Source: Aquamicrobium lusatiense
GTDB lineage: Bacteria > Pseudomonadota > Alphaproteobacteria > Rhizobiales > Rhizobiaceae
Direction: 5' to 3'
Length of the DNA: 64,000 nucleotides
NCBI RefSeq assembly: GCF_014201615.1
Contig: NZ_JACHEU010000001.1
Coordinates: forward strand, 1,507,631 to 1,571,630
The first letter of the stretch is position 1. Every line of letters starts with the position of its first letter. Below, in pieces: positions 52,146 to 61,710 of the stretch. A program made the translations under genes and the position numbers. A model generated the notes under the pieces. That model did no database searches, had not been told where the DNA came from, and worked only from the letters and a program-made list of their open reading frames with translations.

Positions 52146-52159
52146 GGCGGAAAGCGACG

Positions 52160-52174
52160 ATAACCTTGCGTTAA
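52160..52174 (+). promoter_or_regulatory. CtrA-like box upstream of cpaB
   Basis: ATAA-CCTTGCG-TTAAG fits TTAA-N7-TTAAC with one mismatch in the first half and one in the last base. A second TTAACC is at 52195-52200. In Caulobacter CtrA controls pili genes. This is a weak match by eye. Confidence 0.3.
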
Positions 52175-52268
52175 GCAATTTCGTAAGCGGCTCATTAACC
52201 ATAATTTGAGGATTGGCGCTGCAATATCCGACCTGGGTTGATGCTTCTGGGGCTTAGGGGTTGGACGT

Positions 52269-53084
52269 ATGGCTGCATCCCGTTTGATAATTTTGGGCGT
52301 TGCGGTCGCCGCTGCGGGCGGTGCGGGCTATGTCGCCAAGAACATGGCGGTTCCGCCGCCGCAGCCTGTCGTGGCTGAGCCGCAGCCGCGTGAGCCGGCC
52401 GTGAAGATGGTCGATGTAGCCGTTGTGTCGGGCGATGTGCCGATCGGCGCGCCGCTGGGCTCCAATGTGGCCTGGTCGGCATGGCCCGAAAATGCCGTCA
52501 ACCAGCACTTTATCACGCGAGACAACGAACCCGACGCGGTCGAAAAGCTGAAAGGTTCCGTCACGCGCATGGCGATGTACAGTGGCGAGCCGGTGCGGCG
52601 TGCGAAACTGATCGACGAAGGACAGAGCTTCATGTCGTCGATCCTGCCGTCGGGCCACCGCGCGGTGGCCACTTCGATCGCAGCCGATACATCAGCCGGC
52701 GGCTTCATCCTTCCCAACGATTATGTGGACGTCATCATGACCCGCCGTGCCGACAATGCCGGCGGCGGCAGCGGCTTCACCACCGAAACGATCCTGAAGA
52801 ACATCCGCGTCCTCGCCATTGATCAGACCATCCAGGAGGATGAGGAGGGCAAGAAGACGCGGGTTGGCCAGACCGCGACGCTGGAGCTGACGCCGCGACA
52901 GTCGGAAATCATCACCGTCGCCCAGCAGATGGCGGATCGCCTCACGCTGGCGCTGCGCTCGATCAAGGATACGCAGGAAACAGGCCTGAGCGAGGCAGAC
53001 TATCTGGTCAGCGGCAACGGCCGCCGCGGCACCGTGCGTCTTATCCGGTCCGGCGAAGTTTCCGAAGTGGGGGCAAGGAAATGA
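52269..53084 (+). CDS. cpaB: Flp pilus assembly protein CpaB (RcpC)
   Basis: A 271-residue protein with an N-terminal membrane anchor (LIILGVAVAAAGGAGYVA), a Pro-rich linker, and an SAF-like domain (VDVAVVSGDVPIGAPLG). The middle has FILPNDYVDVIMTRR and the C-part RQSEIITVAQQMADRL. It is part of the Tad secretion complex with CpaC. Its stop overlaps cpaC (ATGA at 53081). Confidence 0.88.
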   Translation: MAASRLIILGVAVAAAGGAGYVAKNMAVPPPQPVVAEPQPREPAVKMVDVAVVSGDVPIGAPLGSNVAWSAWPENAVNQHFITRDNEPDAVEKLKGSVTRMAMYSGEPVRRAKLIDEGQSFMSSILPSGHRAVATSIAADTSAGGFILPNDYVDVIMTRRADNAGGGSGFTTETILKNIRVLAIDQTIQEDEEGKKTRVGQTATLELTPRQSEIITVAQQMADRLTLALRSIKDTQETGLSEADYLVSGNGRRGTVRLIRSGEVSEVGARK

Positions 53085-54604
53085 GGTCATTCAGGAAACT
53101 TCCGGTCACAGTCGCCGCCGCTCTCGCTATTTTCGCGGTCACCGTTCCGTCCGGAACGACGACGGCCGATGCCGCGGGCCAGGTGAGCGCGACCTCAGCC
53201 AGTCAGCGCATCAAGCTTGGCCTCAACAAATCGGTGGTCATCGATCTGCCGCGTGACGCTTACGACATTCTGGTCGCCAATCCCGGCGTCGCCGACGCGG
53301 TGACGCGCACGTCGAGGCGGATTTATCTTTTCGGCAAGGCGGTTGGTGAAACCAACATCTTCGTGTTCGGACCCAACGGCGAGCAGATCGCCAGCTTCGA
53401 CCTGACGATCGAGCGCGATGTCGCCGGCATCGAAGACTATCTCAAGCGCTTCATCCCGAATTCGAACATCAGGGTTGAACTGGTCAACGACAACGTGGTT
53501 CTGACCGGCACGGTCGACACACCTCTGGATGCCAAGCGCGCCGAGCAGCTTGCGAATGCATTCGTGACCGGCGGTGAGGCGACGACGGGCCAATATTCCC
53601 AGACGGCGGCCGGCGGGTCCTCGAATTCCGGCGTGGACATCAACAATCCCGACAGCCAGCGCCAGCGCAGCGCCATCATCAACATGCTTCAGATCATGGG
53701 CGAAGATCAGGTCACGCTGAAAGTGACGGTCGCCGAGGTCAGCCGCAACGTGATGAAGCAGCTCAATGTCGGCATTTTGGCCAGTGGAAATTCCAACGGC
53801 ATTTCCTGGGGAGCGCTGAGTGAGAACGCAATGGGCCTTGGGGGCATCCCAAGTTCCAATATTACCGGCAGCTACAGTGCCGGAAGCACACTGATCGACG
53901 GTTATCTGAACGCAATGGAGCAGGCCGGCGTTATGAAAACGTTGGCCGAGCCGACACTCACCGCTATTTCAGGTGAACAGGCGACGTTCCGGGTTGGTGG
54001 TGAATTCAACATATTTGACGGTGTATCCAGCACCAGAAACGATGATAATCGCGATGGCGATGTTGTGCTTGATTACCGCAGGATCGAGTATGGGATCGGC
54101 CTCGAATTCCGACCTGTCGTTCTCTCAGCGGGCCGCATCAGCCTGAAGGTCAGGACTTCTGTTTCGGAACCGACCAACGAGTCACCCGGCATGAGCAGTG
54201 GCGGGCGAGGAATGACGGTCAACTCGGTATCCCTGCGTAAGCGCCTCGCCGACACAACAATCGAACTTCCCTCTGGTGGATCGATGATGATCGCGGGCCT
54301 CGTGCGCGATGACGTGCGTCAGGTTGCTACGGGTCTGCCCGGCATGTCGAAGATTCCGGTTCTGGGAACGCTGTTTCGCAGCCGGGACTTTGTGCGCAAC
54401 GAAACCGAGCTGGTCATCATCGTCACGCCCTATCTGTCGAAGCCGGTGGCGCGCAATGAGCTGGCCAAGCCGGATGACAATTTCAATGCCGCAAGCGATG
54501 GCGCCGCCATGTTCCTTGGCCGCGTGAACCGTGTCTACGGCACCATGAAAACCGACAAGCCTGCCGGTCGCTATCACGGCATGGTCGGCTTCATCTATAA
54601 GTGA
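53081..54604 (+). CDS. cpaC: Pilus secretin CpaC (RcpA)
   Basis: The outer-membrane secretin of the Flp pilus. The 507-residue protein has a signal peptide, the pilus N-domain (LGLNKSVVIDLP; LVANPGVADAV), a BON-like section, and the secretin C-domain ending GMSKIPVLGTLFRSRDF then ETELVIIVTPYLSKPV. About residues 230-400 use more AT-rich codons than the ends, hinting at mosaic ancestry. Coupled to both neighbours. Confidence 0.92.
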   Translation: MRSFRKLPVTVAAALAIFAVTVPSGTTTADAAGQVSATSASQRIKLGLNKSVVIDLPRDAYDILVANPGVADAVTRTSRRIYLFGKAVGETNIFVFGPNGEQIASFDLTIERDVAGIEDYLKRFIPNSNIRVELVNDNVVLTGTVDTPLDAKRAEQLANAFVTGGEATTGQYSQTAAGGSSNSGVDINNPDSQRQRSAIINMLQIMGEDQVTLKVTVAEVSRNVMKQLNVGILASGNSNGISWGALSENAMGLGGIPSSNITGSYSAGSTLIDGYLNAMEQAGVMKTLAEPTLTAISGEQATFRVGGEFNIFDGVSSTRNDDNRDGDVVLDYRRIEYGIGLEFRPVVLSAGRISLKVRTSVSEPTNESPGMSSGGRGMTVNSVSLRKRLADTTIELPSGGSMMIAGLVRDDVRQVATGLPGMSKIPVLGTLFRSRDFVRNETELVIIVTPYLSKPVARNELAKPDDNFNAASDGAAMFLGRVNRVYGTMKTDKPAGRYHGMVGFIYK

Positions 54605-54618
54605 GCGGGGAAACGGGC

Positions 54619-55302
54619 ATGTCGAGCGCAATGTTCAAAGCAAGGGCAAGTGTCGCAATCCTGACCGTGGCCGCCGCCGCGCTGCTGGCCGGATGCGCCA
54701 ATCGCGACAGCGTTGTCGTCGGGTCCATTCCGGATGACTATCGCACCAATCATCCGATCGTCATTTCGGAGAAGGACAAGACACTGGATCTGCCGGTGTC
54801 TGCCTCGGCACAGGGCGTCTCCAAGATGCAGCGTCAGGCGCTGGCCGGGTTCCTTGACGGATATGATACTGGTGCTGCTCCTGTTCTTACGATTGCAGTC
54901 CCGGCCGGATCCGCAAACGAGCATGCCGCCGGCAAGGTAGCCCGCGAGTTTGCTCGCCTGGCCGCGGCAAACGGCGTCAGGCCCAATCGCATCGCGATGG
55001 CGCGCTATCAGGCTTCGCCCGATGAACTGACCGCGCCGGTGCGGCTGGTCTACAGCTCGATCAGGGCGCAGACCGACAAATGCGGGCGCTGGCCGAAGGA
55101 TATTCTGGATACGTCCGACAACAGGCACTACGCGAATTTCGGCTGCTCGTACCAGAACAATCTGGCCGCACAGATCGCCAATCCGGCCGACCTGCTGGGT
55201 CCGCGCAGGCGGACCACAATAGATGCGGAAAACCGTAACGTGGTTATCGACGTTTACCGGGAAGCCGGAAACGGCACCACTGCTCGCGAAGTGAACTATT
55301 GA
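54619..55302 (+). CDS. cpaD: Pilus assembly lipoprotein CpaD
   Basis: A 227-residue lipoprotein with signal peptide and lipobox (AAALLAGC, Cys near 25). The C-half has TSDNRHYANFGCSYQNNLAAQIANPADLLGPR, typical of CpaD. It probably supports the CpaC secretin. ATG 54619 follows GGGGAAACGGGC; a GTG at 54601 overlapping the cpaC stop is an alternative. Confidence 0.88.
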   Translation: MSSAMFKARASVAILTVAAAALLAGCANRDSVVVGSIPDDYRTNHPIVISEKDKTLDLPVSASAQGVSKMQRQALAGFLDGYDTGAAPVLTIAVPAGSANEHAAGKVAREFARLAAANGVRPNRIAMARYQASPDELTAPVRLVYSSIRAQTDKCGRWPKDILDTSDNRHYANFGCSYQNNLAAQIANPADLLGPRRRTTIDAENRNVVIDVYREAGNGTTAREVNY

Positions 55303-55333
55303 TGAAGTCCGGCCTGTCCGGGGGGCAAGCAGC

Positions 55334-56614
55334 ATGACAAATCTGGCTTATGAACATGCGATCGAGGCGGAAATTTCCGCCGAACAGGACCTGACCTCCA
55401 TGCAGATGCTGCGGCCGATCCCGCGCATCTCCATCCAGGCGTTCTGCGAGAGCGAAGGGGTCTCGGTTCCCATCGAACGTGCCGGCGATGACCGCCGCAT
55501 GTCGAAGGCGCATCTGAAGGTGCATATGGGCGGGATCGCCACGGCGATAGAGTTCTATCAGACCGCGCCGACGCCGAACCTGATCATTCTGGAGTCTCGC
55601 AGCGAGCCGAAGGAACTGCTGGAGCAGCTTGCGCAACTCGCCGAGCATTGCGACCCTTCCACCAAGGTCGTTGTCGTCGGGCACTACAATGATGTCGGAC
55701 TGTATCGCGAGCTGATCCGCAACGGCATTTCCGAATATGTGGTTGCGCCGGTATCGATGGCCGACATCGTCAGCGTCATTGCCACGATTTTCGTGGATCC
55801 GGAAGCGGCCCCGATCGGCCGTTCCATCGCTTTCGTCGGAGCCAAGGGCGGCACCGGCTCGTCCACCATTGCGCACAATGTGGGCTGGGCGATTTCCTCG
55901 CTGTTCAGGTCCGAGGTTGTCGTCGCCGACATGGATCTCGCTTTCGGCACGGCCAACATCAATTTCGATCAGGATCCGGCTCAGGGGATTGCCGAGGCTG
56001 TGTTCTCGCCCGAGCGCGTCGACGAGGTCTATCTCGACCGCCTGCTGGCCCAGTGCGCGGAAAACCTGTCGCTGCTGGCTGCGCCTTCGACGCTCGACCG
56101 GGTCTATGATTTCGACGCCGACGCCTTCGCCCAGATCATCGATACGGCGCAGCGCACCGCGCCCGTCATCGTCCTCGACGTTCCCCATATCTGGAGCGGC
56201 TGGAGCAAGAGCACGCTCATGCACGCCGACGAGGTGGTGATCACCGCGACGCCGGAACTCGCCAACCTGCGCAACACCAAGAACCTTATGGACATGCTGA
56301 AGCGTCTGCGGCCCAACGATCCGCCGCCAAAGCTGATCCTCAACCAGACGGGCGTGCCGAAGCGCCCCGAGATTTCGGTTCAGGATTTCGCCGAGCCTCT
56401 GGAAACGGAGCCGATGGCAGTGATCCCCTTCGATCCGCAGCTTTTCGGCAATGCCGCCAATAACGGGCGCATGCTGGGCGAAATGGATGCCAAAAGCCCG
56501 GTTGTGGCCACCATCAACGACATCGCCCATGTGCTGACGGGGCGCGCCGAAATCAAGGCTCGCAAGAAGGCCGGACTGGGCTCGATCCTTGAAAAGCTGA
56601 AGCGCGCAAAGTGA
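55334..56614 (+). CDS. cpaE: Pilus assembly protein CpaE (TadZ), MinD/ParA-like
   Basis: A 426-residue protein with an N-terminal receiver-like domain (residues about 50-160) and a MinD/ParA-type ATPase domain. The deviant Walker A is VGAKGGTGSSTIAHN near residue 170; DMDLAFGT and LILNQTGVP follow. TadZ proteins place the Tad apparatus, often at the pole. cpaF lies 32 bp downstream. Confidence 0.9.
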   Translation: MTNLAYEHAIEAEISAEQDLTSMQMLRPIPRISIQAFCESEGVSVPIERAGDDRRMSKAHLKVHMGGIATAIEFYQTAPTPNLIILESRSEPKELLEQLAQLAEHCDPSTKVVVVGHYNDVGLYRELIRNGISEYVVAPVSMADIVSVIATIFVDPEAAPIGRSIAFVGAKGGTGSSTIAHNVGWAISSLFRSEVVVADMDLAFGTANINFDQDPAQGIAEAVFSPERVDEVYLDRLLAQCAENLSLLAAPSTLDRVYDFDADAFAQIIDTAQRTAPVIVLDVPHIWSGWSKSTLMHADEVVITATPELANLRNTKNLMDMLKRLRPNDPPPKLILNQTGVPKRPEISVQDFAEPLETEPMAVIPFDPQLFGNAANNGRMLGEMDAKSPVVATINDIAHVLTGRAEIKARKKAGLGSILEKLKRAK

Positions 56615-56646
56615 GCATAGCCGGGGCAGGGGACAGGTAGTCGATC

Positions 56647-58134
56647 ATGTTCGGAAAAAGAGGCAGTGACGACAGGGACAAGCCGTTGTTCTCGCGGCCA
56701 GCGCCTGCGCCGGCAGCTCCTGCTGCAGGCGCAGCGGACGCTTCGGCATCGCGCATTGCCGAGCCGGCTGCGCCAGTGCCACCGCCTGCGCGCCGTGTTG
56801 TCGAGGCTCCCCCGCTGGCGGCCCAGCCAAAGCGCGTGCAGCGCGAGCGCAGCGAAAGCTATTACGACACCAAGAGCCAGGTCTTCGCCGCGCTGATCGA
56901 CACCATCGACCTGTCGCAGCTCGCCAAGCTTGATCCCGAGGCGGCGCGCGAGGAAATCCGCGATATCGTCAACGACATCATCGCGATCAAGAATTTCGCC
57001 ATGTCGATTGCCGAGCAGGAGGAACTGCTCGAAGACATCTGCAATGACGTTCTCGGCTATGGTCCGCTGGAGCCGCTTCTGGCCCGCGACGACATCGCCG
57101 ATATCATGGTGAACGGCTCGCGCAACGTCTATATCGAGGTGAACGGCAAGGTCGAGCAGACCGGCATTCGCTTCCGCGACAACCAGCAATTGCTCAACAT
57201 CTGTCAGCGCATCGTCAGCCAGGTCGGCCGCCGCGTCGATGAATCCTCACCCATCTGCGACGCCAGACTGCCCGATGGTTCTCGTGTCAACGTGATCGCG
57301 CCGCCGCTGGCCATCGACGGAACCGCGCTCACCATCCGCAAGTTCAAGAAGGACAAGCTGACGCTCGACCAGCTCGTGCGTTTTGGCGCGATCTCGCCGG
57401 AAGGCGCGGAAATCCTCAAGATCATCGGGCGCGTACGCTGCAATGTGGTGATCTCGGGCGGCACGGGTTCGGGCAAGACCACCCTGCTCAACTGTCTGAC
57501 CAACTATGTCGACCGTGACGAGCGCATCATAACCTGCGAGGACTCGGCAGAGCTTCAGCTTCAGCAGCCGCATGTAGTGCGCCTCGAAACCCGCCCGCCT
57601 AACCTTGAAGGCGAGGGCGAGGTGACGATGCGCGATCTGGTGAAGAACTGCCTGCGCATGCGCCCGGAGCGGATCATCGTTGGCGAGGTGCGCGGGCCGG
57701 AAGTGTTCGACCTGCTGCAGGCCATGAACACAGGCCACGACGGCTCGATGGGAACAATCCACGCCAACAGCCCGCGTGAATGCCTCAGCCGTATGGAATC
57801 CATGATCGCCATGGGCGGCTATTCGCTGCCGCAGCGCACGGTGCGCGAGATCATCGTCGGCTCGGTCGACGTGATCGTTCAGGCTGCCCGCCTGCGCGAT
57901 GGCTCACGCCGCATTACCCACGTCACCGAAGTGATCGGCATGGAAGGCGACGTCGTCATTACCCAGGATCTGGTTCTCTACAACATCAAGGGCGAGGACG
58001 CGAACGGCAAGCTGATCGGCGAGCATGTCTCGACGGGTATCGGCCGGCCGCACTTCTGGGACCGCGCCCGCTATTATGGCGAGGATCAGAGGCTGGCTGT
58101 CGCGTTGGAAGCCATGGAAAAGCGGGCTGATTGA
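56647..58134 (+). CDS. cpaF: Pilus/secretion ATPase CpaF (TadA)
   Basis: The hexameric ATPase that drives Flp pilus assembly. The 495-residue product has an Ala/Pro-rich N-terminus, then [21 protein letters not shown], Walker [15 protein letters not shown] (about 272-280), Asp box [18 protein letters not shown] and Walker B/His box [15 protein letters not shown], then [16 protein letters not shown]. All are TadA/VirB11-family hallmarks. Confidence 0.95.
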   Translation: MFGKRGSDDRDKPLFSRPAPAPAAPAAGAADASASRIAEPAAPVPPPARRVVEAPPLAAQPKRVQRERSESYYDTKSQVFAALIDTIDLSQLAKLDPEAAREEIRDIVNDIIAIKNFAMSIAEQEELLEDICNDVLGYGPLEPLLARDDIADIMVNGSRNVYIEVNGKVEQTGIRFRDNQQLLNICQRIVSQVGRRVDESSPICDARLPDGSRVNVIAPPLAIDGTALTIRKFKKDKLTLDQLVRFGAISPEGAEILKIIGRVRCNVVISGGTGSGKTTLLNCLTNYVDRDERIITCEDSAELQLQQPHVVRLETRPPNLEGEGEVTMRDLVKNCLRMRPERIIVGEVRGPEVFDLLQAMNTGHDGSMGTIHANSPRECLSRMESMIAMGGYSLPQRTVREIIVGSVDVIVQAARLRDGSRRITHVTEVIGMEGDVVITQDLVLYNIKGEDANGKLIGEHVSTGIGRPHFWDRARYYGEDQRLAVALEAMEKRAD

Positions 58135-58161
58135 GCACCATGAGCGTGGAGGGCAGCCGCA

Positions 58162-59175
58162 ATGTTCGGAATTGACAGCACCGTCCTGATGTTTGTTGTG
58201 CTGGCTGGCATGAGCGCCGGCGCGGTGGCCTACGCCTTTCTGTTCAACCGCATCAGCGAAGAAAAGAACGTCGGTAAGCGTTTGCAGACGATCAAGGCCG
58301 CCGACTCTGACAGAGCCTCGGTCAAGGCCTCGCGCGATCGTGTCGCTGAGGCAGCAAAGCGCCGCAAGTCGGTTCAGGAATCCCTGAAGGAACTGGACGA
58401 GAAGCAGAAGCTTCAGGACCGTAATGTCAGTAAAGCGCCTCTCAAGCTTCAGATCCGGCAGGCCGGTCTCGATCTGAGCCTCGGGCGTTTCTATCTCTAC
58501 TCGGCGATATGCGGACTTGCCCTGACGCTGGTTGCCTTTGTGGCTGGTCTGCCGCCTGTCATTCTGCCCGGCGTTCTTGTGGCTGGCGGCCTTGGCCTGC
58601 CGCGCTGGATCGTATCCTTCCTGCGTGCGCGGCGCGTAAAGGCCTTCCTCAACGAATTTCCAAACGCGCTGGACATCATCGTGCGCGCGGTGAAATCGGG
58701 CCTGCCTCTGAACGACGGGGTGCGCCTGATTGCTTCAGAAGCACCGGAACCGGTACGCGGCGAATTCCGTCGTATCGTCGATGCCCAGCAGATGGGCCTG
58801 TCCATTCCCGATGCCGCCATGCGGATGCCTGAAACCATGCCGTGTTCGGAAGCGGGATTCTTCGGAATCGTCATCCAGATTCAGGCGCAGGCCGGTGGCA
58901 ATCTGTCGGAGGCTCTTGGCAATCTTTCGCGTGTGTTGCGTGATCGCAAGAAGATGAAAGCCAAGGTCGCAGCCTTGTCGATGGAGGCAAAGGCATCGGC
59001 CGTCATCATCGGTTCGCTGCCCATCATCGTGGCGTTTCTCGTCTATCTCACGAGCCCGGAATACATCACGCCCTTGTTCACCACCTCCGGCGGAAACATG
59101 ATCCTCGGCGTTTCGGCTTTGTGGATGTCGATCGGCATTTTCGTGATGCGCAAGATGATGAACTTCGACGTCTAG
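58162..59175 (+). CDS. tadB: Pilus inner-membrane protein TadB
   Basis: A 337-residue polytopic protein of the T2SSF (GspF-like) family with N-terminal membrane segment, a Lys-rich cytoplasmic stretch, and the T2SSF domain (NALDIIVRAVKSGLPLNDGV; QIQAQAGGNLSEALGNLSRVLRDR). Two further membrane segments close the protein. It forms the platform with TadC. 27 bp after cpaF. Confidence 0.9.
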   Translation: MFGIDSTVLMFVVLAGMSAGAVAYAFLFNRISEEKNVGKRLQTIKAADSDRASVKASRDRVAEAAKRRKSVQESLKELDEKQKLQDRNVSKAPLKLQIRQAGLDLSLGRFYLYSAICGLALTLVAFVAGLPPVILPGVLVAGGLGLPRWIVSFLRARRVKAFLNEFPNALDIIVRAVKSGLPLNDGVRLIASEAPEPVRGEFRRIVDAQQMGLSIPDAAMRMPETMPCSEAGFFGIVIQIQAQAGGNLSEALGNLSRVLRDRKKMKAKVAALSMEAKASAVIIGSLPIIVAFLVYLTSPEYITPLFTTSGGNMILGVSALWMSIGIFVMRKMMNFDV

Positions 59176-59221
59176 GATTTAAGCGGACGCGCTTATTGGA
59201 TGCATTGAACGGGAGTTTGCC

Positions 59222-60253
59222 GTGACAGATCTGACCATCAAGACCCTGACCGATCCGGTGTTCCTGACGGCAATTCTGGTCGGCATCGCTGTTTTCGCAA
59301 CCATGATGACGCTGCTCCCGGCATTCGGCGGCGATCCGCTCAAGACCCGGATGAAAGCGGTTGCGCTGGAGCGGGACGAACTGCGCGCGAAGCAGCGCGC
59401 GCGTCTGGCGGCGGAGGCCGAGCGCCGCAGCCGTGGCCTGCGCGAGCAGCAGTCCACCGGCATGCGCAACATCGTCGACAAGCTCGATCTGCGTCGCCTT
59501 CTGGCCGACGAGAACACGGTGCGTCATCTCAAGACGGCCGGTTTCCGAGGCCAGAATCCGATGACGAAATTCCTGTTCTTCCGCCTCGTCCTGCCCTTTG
59601 CCGGTCTGTCTTTTGCGGTGTTCTACATCTTCGGTCTCGGCGTCATGGCGGAAAAGCCGACGATGATCCGTGTTTTCGCCTGCATCGGCGCTGCCTATGC
59701 GGGGTTCTACGCACCTGTCGTCTACGTCACCAACCGCGCCACCAAGCGTAAAGAATCGATCAAGCGCGCCTGGCCAGATGCGCTGGATCTGATGCTGATC
59801 TGCGTCGAGTCGGGCATGTCGGTCGAATCGGCGATGCGCAAGGTGGCCGACGAGATTGGCTCCCAGTCGGTGGAGCTTGCCGAAGAGTTCATCCTGACCA
59901 CCGCCGAGCTTTCCTATCTGCAGGAGCGCCGGCAGGCTTACGAAAATCTGGCCGAGCGCACGGGGCTGGAGCCGGTGAAGTCGGTTACGCAGGCGCTTAT
60001 TCAGGCAGAGCGATACGGCACGCCGGTCGCTCATGCCTTGCGCGTGCTTTCGGCGGAAAGCCGCGAAGCGCGCATGACCGAGGCGGAAAAGAAGGCTGCC
60101 GCGCTGCCGCCTAAACTTACCGTGCCGATGATCCTGTTTTTCCTGCCCGTGCTGTTTGCGGTCATCATCGGCCCGGCAATCATGCAACTGCGCGAAAATG
60201 GCGGTTTCTTCGGCGATCAGCCAAAGGCCACCTCAAGTTCCAGCGTCGAGTAG
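59222..60253 (+). CDS. tadC: Pilus inner-membrane protein TadC
   Basis: A 343-residue T2SSF-family protein, a paralogue of TadB. The domain is DALDLMLICVESGMSVESAM, then LIQAERYGTPVAHALRVLSAESR, with membrane segments near 10-30, 115-160 and 300-325. Start GTG 59222. It ends the cpaB-tadC operon; no clear terminator follows and the next gene is convergent. Confidence 0.9.
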   Translation: MTDLTIKTLTDPVFLTAILVGIAVFATMMTLLPAFGGDPLKTRMKAVALERDELRAKQRARLAAEAERRSRGLREQQSTGMRNIVDKLDLRRLLADENTVRHLKTAGFRGQNPMTKFLFFRLVLPFAGLSFAVFYIFGLGVMAEKPTMIRVFACIGAAYAGFYAPVVYVTNRATKRKESIKRAWPDALDLMLICVESGMSVESAMRKVADEIGSQSVELAEEFILTTAELSYLQERRQAYENLAERTGLEPVKSVTQALIQAERYGTPVAHALRVLSAESREARMTEAEKKAAALPPKLTVPMILFFLPVLFAVIIGPAIMQLRENGGFFGDQPKATSSSSVE

Positions 60254-60341
60254 CGGCGGCCGAAGAGGGCACAGTCCTGCCCCTCATGTTTGTGACCGGC
60301 TATCCGCAAGGCAACCCCGGTGCTGTTGCACTTCCGTCCGA

Positions 60342-61541
60342 TCAAGCAGCGTCGCTCTGTGCGAGTGCCGGGCTGAAGACTTCGCACCCGTTGCGGCCAC
60401 GCTTTTTGACTGCGTAGAGTGCCTGATCCGCCTGTTCCATCAGTGATTCTGGCTGAGTGGGGGAGGCTTTCGACCACACCGCCGCGCCCAGACTGACGCT
60501 GAGCGGAAAGCTGCGGCCCTGCCAGCGCCATGGCTGCGAGCGTACGGCTTCGACAAGCGCAGATGCGCAGGATTTCGCCTGCGCCGCCGTGGTTTCCGGC
60601 AGAACCGCGCAAAATTCATCCCCGCCATAGCGGGCCGGGAAGTCCGTCGGCCTCAGATGCGATGACAGGATATGCGCCAGATGACGCAAGGCATCGTCGC
60701 CCGCCGCATGGCCGTGCTCGTCGTTGATTTCCTTGAACAGGTCGAGATCGATGATGAAAACCGCGAAGGGGCGTCCGGTGCGGCCCGATCTCATGACTTC
60801 GGCGGCGAGGCGTTCCAGAAACAGGCGTCGGTTCGGCAGCCCGGTCAACGCGTCCTTCGAGGCGAGGGCGGCGACCTCGTCGCGGAGCCGGTCCATGGCC
60901 ATGACGACAAAGCCGAAGTTCCACACCACGCCGCTGAAGATCACGCACAGAAGCGCGTAGGACTCGACGACATTGTAGAAGCTGCGGTCCGTGTAGCCGC
61001 CCATGAGCGCAAAATTCAGGGCTGTTTCCACCGCATGACCAGCCACGCCGATCAGCATGGCGGCAGCGGCGATCCAGTCGCCAAGCTTTCGCTCCGGACG
61101 GCGCAGCAGGAAAATCGCGGCAAGCAGCATCGGGACGGATTGAGCCGTTGCATAAACGACGTTGCGCCAGTTCCAGCTTTCGAAGGCAGCCACCATGCAC
61201 AGCATGCTGACGATGGTGATGGCGACACTGGACTTCCAGCCTCCGCCAGCGCCGTAAAAATGGCGCACGCCGACCCAGAAAAGACAGAAGCCGAAGATGA
61301 CGAAGCCGTTTCCGACGATAGCCGGGACCAGTGCGCCCTCATTGCCTTGCAGCGACAGGACAGCGCCGCCGATTACCGACAGCAGGCAGCCTGCCAGCCA
61401 GATGCGGGCGGTGATGAAAGAGCGGTACACATAGGAAACCGCTGCCCAGATCACGCTGACGGTCAGCGAGTTGAGCAGGATGACGATGTAGAGCGTCAGA
61501 AAGTCGAGCGCCACGATACAGGGTCCGGCTTGTGAAATCAC
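60342..61541 (-). CDS. Membrane-bound GGDEF diguanylate cyclase
   Basis: A 399-residue protein: an N-terminal part with about 6-7 membrane segments (to about residue 210) that is not a family I can name, and a C-terminal GGDEF domain. The catalytic motif is YGGDEF near 302 and the inhibitory RxxD site is RPTD five residues before it, so product inhibition is likely. It makes cyclic di-GMP. It lies convergent to tadC and apart from tadD, within the pilus locus. GTG 61541 is the likely start but has no clear ribosome site. Confidence 0.88.
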   Translation of the reverse strand: MISQAGPCIVALDFLTLYIVILLNSLTVSVIWAAVSYVYRSFITARIWLAGCLLSVIGGAVLSLQGNEGALVPAIVGNGFVIFGFCLFWVGVRHFYGAGGGWKSSVAITIVSMLCMVAAFESWNWRNVVYATAQSVPMLLAAIFLLRRPERKLGDWIAAAAMLIGVAGHAVETALNFALMGGYTDRSFYNVVESYALLCVIFSGVVWNFGFVVMAMDRLRDEVAALASKDALTGLPNRRLFLERLAAEVMRSGRTGRPFAVFIIDLDLFKEINDEHGHAAGDDALRHLAHILSSHLRPTDFPARYGGDEFCAVLPETTAAQAKSCASALVEAVRSQPWRWQGRSFPLSVSLGAAVWSKASPTQPESLMEQADQALYAVKKRGRNGCEVFSPALAQSDAA

Positions 61542-61710
61542 CCAGTTGGGCAGGGTTCACGGCTGTTCTTCATGAAAGGTCGGCAATGATGCCGGGCCTT
61601 CATGAAGAGAGCAACGCGCCTGAAGTGCCTGCCGGGGACGAGCTTATCACCTTACCTTGACGTAAACGCAATATGGCTTGCCGGATGGGGTGTCGCCGGA
61701 CCGGAAAATG

